Assembly: GCA_038212215.1 (NCBI GenBank)
Contig: JBBQUT010000073.1
Coordinates: forward strand, 1-6,872
Origin: JALZAI01 sp038212215
Lineage (GTDB): Bacteria > Actinomycetota > Actinomycetes > Mycobacteriales > Jatrophihabitantaceae
Direction: 5' to 3'
Length of the DNA: 6,872 nucleotides
In this document: one piece after another, positions 5,307 through 6,872 of the stretch
Position numbering within the stretch: position 1 is the stretch's first letter
Layout of the letters: every line of letters starts with the position of its first letter
The notes under the pieces: generated by a model
The model's database searches: none
What the model saw: only the letters and a program-made list of their open reading frames with translations
Told to the model about the DNA's origin: nothing
Translations under genes and position numbers: made by a program

Positions 5307-5843
5307 ATGAAACGGCCGACCTTGGTCTGTGCCAGTCTGCTGATGCTGGTGGCCTGCACCGGTAAGCCCACCTCATCATCAACGCCGCTACCGCGCCCGA
5401 CCACGCCTGCCAAGATGGCTTCGGGCACGCGATCGGGGCCGGCGATTCACGCGAGCGTTATCCCGCTCGGTCGATCGGGATGCGAGCCACCGTCTCCTAT
5501 CAATCGTGGCGCGGGCTTCCCCGAGGTCGAGGGCAGCAGCAACAAGGTTCAACTGTGGGGACTGGTCATGGCCGAGCGACCTGACGGGCCAGTGCGCGTC
5601 AACGAGCAGGTGAAGATCGTCTGGAGAATCACCGGCACCGGTGAGCTTGGTCTAACCAGCATCGCGCCCGATGGCAGCAGGCAACCGCTCCAGTGGGGAC
5701 CTGATCTGCATGTGAGCAGCACCTTTCGTCGACCCGGTCAGGAGTGGGGGGCCGGCTACCTGTTTACCCAACCGGGCTGCTGGGACCTGCACGCCGTCCG
5801 CGGCAATGCAACCGCCGACGTCTGGGTGAGCGTCGCGCGCTGA
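5307..5843 (+). CDS. Conserved small lipoprotein, unknown function
   Basis: A 178-residue protein with a short basic start (MKRPTL), a hydrophobic core and a clean lipobox L14-V15-A16-C17. A Ser/Thr/Pro-rich spacer (about 18-50) precedes a compact, probably beta-rich domain with the phrases GCEPPSPI (58-65), FPEVEGSS (71-78), LWGLV (83-87), VKIVWRITGTG (102-112), PDGSRQ..WGPDLH (121-135), RPGQEWGAGYLF (142-153), QPGCWDLH (155-162) and DVWVSV (171-176). Cys59 and Cys158 could form a disulfide outside the membrane. I recognise this pattern as a recurrent conserved hypothetical lipoprotein of actinobacteria but know no function. ATG 5307 is chosen because it starts the signal peptide; the frame is open upstream to the GTG at 5127, so gene finders may call a longer, chimeric protein. 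Hairpins follow 18 nt past the stop. Confidence 0.82.
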   Translation: MKRPTLVCASLLMLVACTGKPTSSSTPLPRPTTPAKMASGTRSGPAIHASVIPLGRSGCEPPSPINRGAGFPEVEGSSNKVQLWGLVMAERPDGPVRVNEQVKIVWRITGTGELGLTSIAPDGSRQPLQWGPDLHVSSTFRRPGQEWGAGYLFTQPGCWDLHAVRGNATADVWVSVAR

Positions 5844-5860
5844 GGATGGCGTGTGACACA

Positions 5861-5901
5861 GCGGGCGCCCGCCCGCAGAGGTGGTCCTTCGGAACGACCA
5901 C
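5861..5901 (+). terminator. GC-rich double hairpin after the lipoprotein gene
   Basis: GCGGGC (5861-5866) pairs with GCCCGC (5871-5876) around GCCC, and GTGGTC (5881-5886) pairs with GACCAC (5896-5901) with two further A-T pairs inside. The first hairpin begins 18 nt past the stop at 5843. There is no T-tract, which is usual for many actinobacterial terminators, so this is a plausible but unproven transcription end. Confidence 0.45.
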
Positions 5902-5960
5902 GATCAACCGTCCATTCGGGCCACTCGAGCTTTGGACAGTGTCAGCGGACGTTCGGCTTA

Positions 5961-5992
5961 GGACACTCGGACACTCGGACACTCGGACACTC
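5961..5992 (+). repeat. Four perfect tandem copies of GGACACTC
   Basis: Four exact 8-bp units run 5961-5968, 5969-5976, 5977-5984 and 5985-5992, then the pattern breaks (GAACGC). The array is intergenic, between the small lipoprotein and the transposase-remnant ORF. Perfect identity over 32 bp suggests recent slippage expansion and probable copy-number variation between strains. Confidence 0.92.
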
Positions 5993-6098
5993 GAACGCGC
6001 CGAGCCGTGACCCCTGCCGACGATCACTCAGACTTCGGCCGCCTCCCGCTCTGGCGGGCGCGTGGCATGCCAGGGTGATGGCCGACGAGTGGTGAGCC

Positions 6099-6833
6099 AT
6101 GCGTTCAGCCACGGCTTCCCTCAGGCCACACCGCCTGCTGGGCGGAGGCGCTGACGGACTGATGACATTCTCGGCCGAGTTCGGCGACGAGACTTTGGTC
6201 GTGCGGATGCACAGCGGGAATGGCCCGCACGACGAGAAGGACTGTCAAGCGATCGCCTGCTTCGATCAGACGCTGGCAGACGTTCGCCAAGCCGACGACG
6301 AGCGGCTCCGACAGGTGCTGCAGATTACTTGGTCGGAGTGCCACGTGGTGCGCGTCCACATCCTCGGCGTCACTCGATACCCGACGGGGGAGTGGGTGAT
6401 CCAGCAAGCCCGCAACTTCATGATGGCGATCGGGGAGCGGAGTGGCATGTTCGGATTGCTGGTCCGCGACCGTGACACGAAGTTCACCGGGGTTGGATCA
6501 ATTCTCTGCCTGGAATGGTGTCGTCGGCACGGTGATGCTGCCGCCCGCGCTGCTCCTGATCGTCACGTTGACGGGGTCGTAGAACTGATGGGGTGCGATG
6601 GTGCCGCCGTAGCGGTTGCCGCCACCGTTCTGCACTTCACCGATGAAGGTTCCGTCTGGGCGGTAGGCGAGCAAGCGCGCCGTCTTGTCCGAGCTCTGCG
6701 CCTTGATCAGCAACTCACCTCCGCGACTTGCCGTCGCATTGGTCCAGCACTTGCTGACCTGCAGGATGTCGACCGAGTGCCCAGGGACCTGAGTTGTCGA
6801 CGGGGCGGAAGTGTCGCTCGGCTGGGTACTTGA
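6099..6833 (+). CDS. Chimeric ORF: unknown N-terminal segment joined in frame to a transposase scrap
   Basis: The open frame spans 244 codons but only parts look coding. Residues 22-80, from a second ATG at 6162 (beginning MTFSAEFGDETLVVRMHSG), have strongly GC-biased third positions and the look of a small soluble domain I do not recognise. From residue 85 (base 6351) the sequence becomes an integrase-core transposase (VHILGVTRYPTG, then WVIQQARN and DRDTKFT). After residue 130 (base 6488) the frame merely runs antisense through the minus-strand secreted-protein gene, so the C-terminal third is a shadow. GGAGG at 6144-6148 is 13 nt before ATG 6162, longer than ideal. Most likely the 5' end of an unknown gene cut by a transposase fragment; a functional product is doubtful. 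Confidence 0.35.
   Translation: MRSATASLRPHRLLGGGADGLMTFSAEFGDETLVVRMHSGNGPHDEKDCQAIACFDQTLADVRQADDERLRQVLQITWSECHVVRVHILGVTRYPTGEWVIQQARNFMMAIGERSGMFGLLVRDRDTKFTGVGSILCLEWCRRHGDAAARAAPDRHVDGVVELMGCDGAAVAVAATVLHFTDEGSVWAVGEQARRLVRALRLDQQLTSATCRRIGPALADLQDVDRVPRDLSCRRGGSVARLGT
6351..6491 (+). mobile_element. Transposase integrase-core (rve) remnant
   Basis: About 46 codons resemble the middle of an integrase-core DDE transposase: VHILGVTRYPTGEWVIQQA followed by RNFMMAIGERSGMFGLLVRD and DRDTKFT. In intact relatives DRDxKFT carries the second catalytic Asp region and is followed by an AFDAVF-like phrase; here homology stops at about base 6488, 9 nt before the stop codon of the opposing gene. 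The first catalytic Asp, the last catalytic Glu and both terminal inverted repeats are missing, so the element is dead. No target duplication is visible. Confidence 0.7.
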
Positions 6834-6872
6834 CACACCAGATGCACTTGACCCACCCGATTCCCCGCCTCG
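6498..6872 (-). CDS. Secreted Ser/Thr/Pro-rich protein, C-terminal 124 residues (partial at right edge)
   Basis: Reads leftward from the window edge and ends at TGA (complement of 6498-6500). The visible N-terminal 30 or so residues are Gly/Ser/Thr/Pro-rich, a typical extracellular linker, so the unseen start probably carries a signal peptide or lipobox. The rest is a probable beta-sandwich domain with the phrases VSKCWTNATAS, GGELLIKAQSSD, LLAYRPDGTFIGEV, NGGGNRYGGTI, VNVTIRSSAGGS and TVPTTPF. The SSD-x-x-A-x-L-x-x-Y and VTIRSS-x-GGS pattern recurs in secreted bacterial beta-domains, often near surface or polysaccharide-binding proteins; function unknown. A GTG at 6836-6834 lies inside the linker and is not a credible start, because the frame is open to the edge. 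Confidence 0.75.
   Translation of the reverse strand, partial: RGGESGGSSASGVSSTQPSDTSAPSTTQVPGHSVDILQVSKCWTNATASRGGELLIKAQSSDKTARLLAYRPDGTFIGEVQNGGGNRYGGTIAPHQFYDPVNVTIRSSAGGSITVPTTPFQAEN

Larger units (their letters stand above)
5844..6098. other. Intergenic region with hairpins and octamer array
   Basis: Holds the terminator-like hairpins (5861-5901) and the GGACACTC array (5961-5992). Open frames crossing the array on either strand have no family resemblance, signal or convincing ribosome binding site. Nothing else is seen up to the ATG at 6099. Confidence 0.6.

Noticed and set aside
5744..6095. Short open frames on both strands crossing the octamer array.
   Set aside because: Their openness comes from the repeat itself (Leu-Gly-His-Ser-Asp-Thr-Arg-Thr cycles); there is no start signal or family.
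1..6872. CRISPR array, rRNA genes or a replication origin.
   Set aside because: No spaced direct repeats, rRNA segments or DnaA-box clusters were seen; the two octamer arrays have no spacers.

Overview
The window is high-GC DNA with many GTG starts, several predicted lipoproteins, 4-bp GTGA gene overlaps and a GC-biased third codon position. This fits an actinobacterium (Actinomycetota). A mycobacterial- or Frankia-like host is possible, but genus cannot be fixed from the sequence. Nearly every recognisable gene product is predicted to act at or outside the cytoplasmic membrane, so this looks like an envelope-related stretch of chromosome with signs of decay.

Layout. 1-300 (minus strand) holds the N-terminal 100 codons of a lipoprotein that runs off the left edge. 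301-1150 has no convincing gene. It contains a long open minus-strand frame of doubtful status, a 19-bp inverted repeat, an AT-rich promoter-like segment and a short leader ORF with a good ribosome binding site. 1151-4147 (plus) is a compact three-gene operon: a soluble GNAT-fold DUF2156 protein (the aminoacyl-phosphatidylglycerol synthase catalytic-domain family), a C-terminally truncated alpha/beta hydrolase, and a full-length membrane-anchored alpha/beta hydrolase paralogous to it. 4148-4329 is intergenic with a nested hairpin. 4330-5130 (plus) is a Tat-type lipoprotein of the NodB polysaccharide deacetylase family with a non-canonical metal motif. At 5127 there is a GTGA-overlapping 35-codon scrap that looks like the C-terminus of a YncE/YVTN beta-propeller protein. 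It runs in frame into a conserved small lipoprotein (5307-5843). 5844-6098 holds GC-rich hairpins and a perfect four-copy octamer repeat. 6099-6491 holds a short unknown reading frame fused in frame to a transposase integrase-core remnant. 6498-6872 (minus) is the 3' end of a secreted Ser/Thr/Pro-rich protein cut by the right edge.

How the genes may work together. A DUF2156 transferase co-translated with surface esterases resembles known pairings of an aminoacyl-lipid synthase with an aminoacyl-lipid hydrolase (alanyl-PG synthase and its hydrolase in Pseudomonas; AhyD in Enterococcus). The likeliest novelty is therefore an actinobacterial lipid-aminoacylation/de-acylation module carrying a tandem esterase pair, one member of which lacks the catalytic His region. 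This is inference from family and context, not demonstrated. The truncated esterase, propeller scrap, transposase scrap and two octamer repeats all point to local deletion and slippage.
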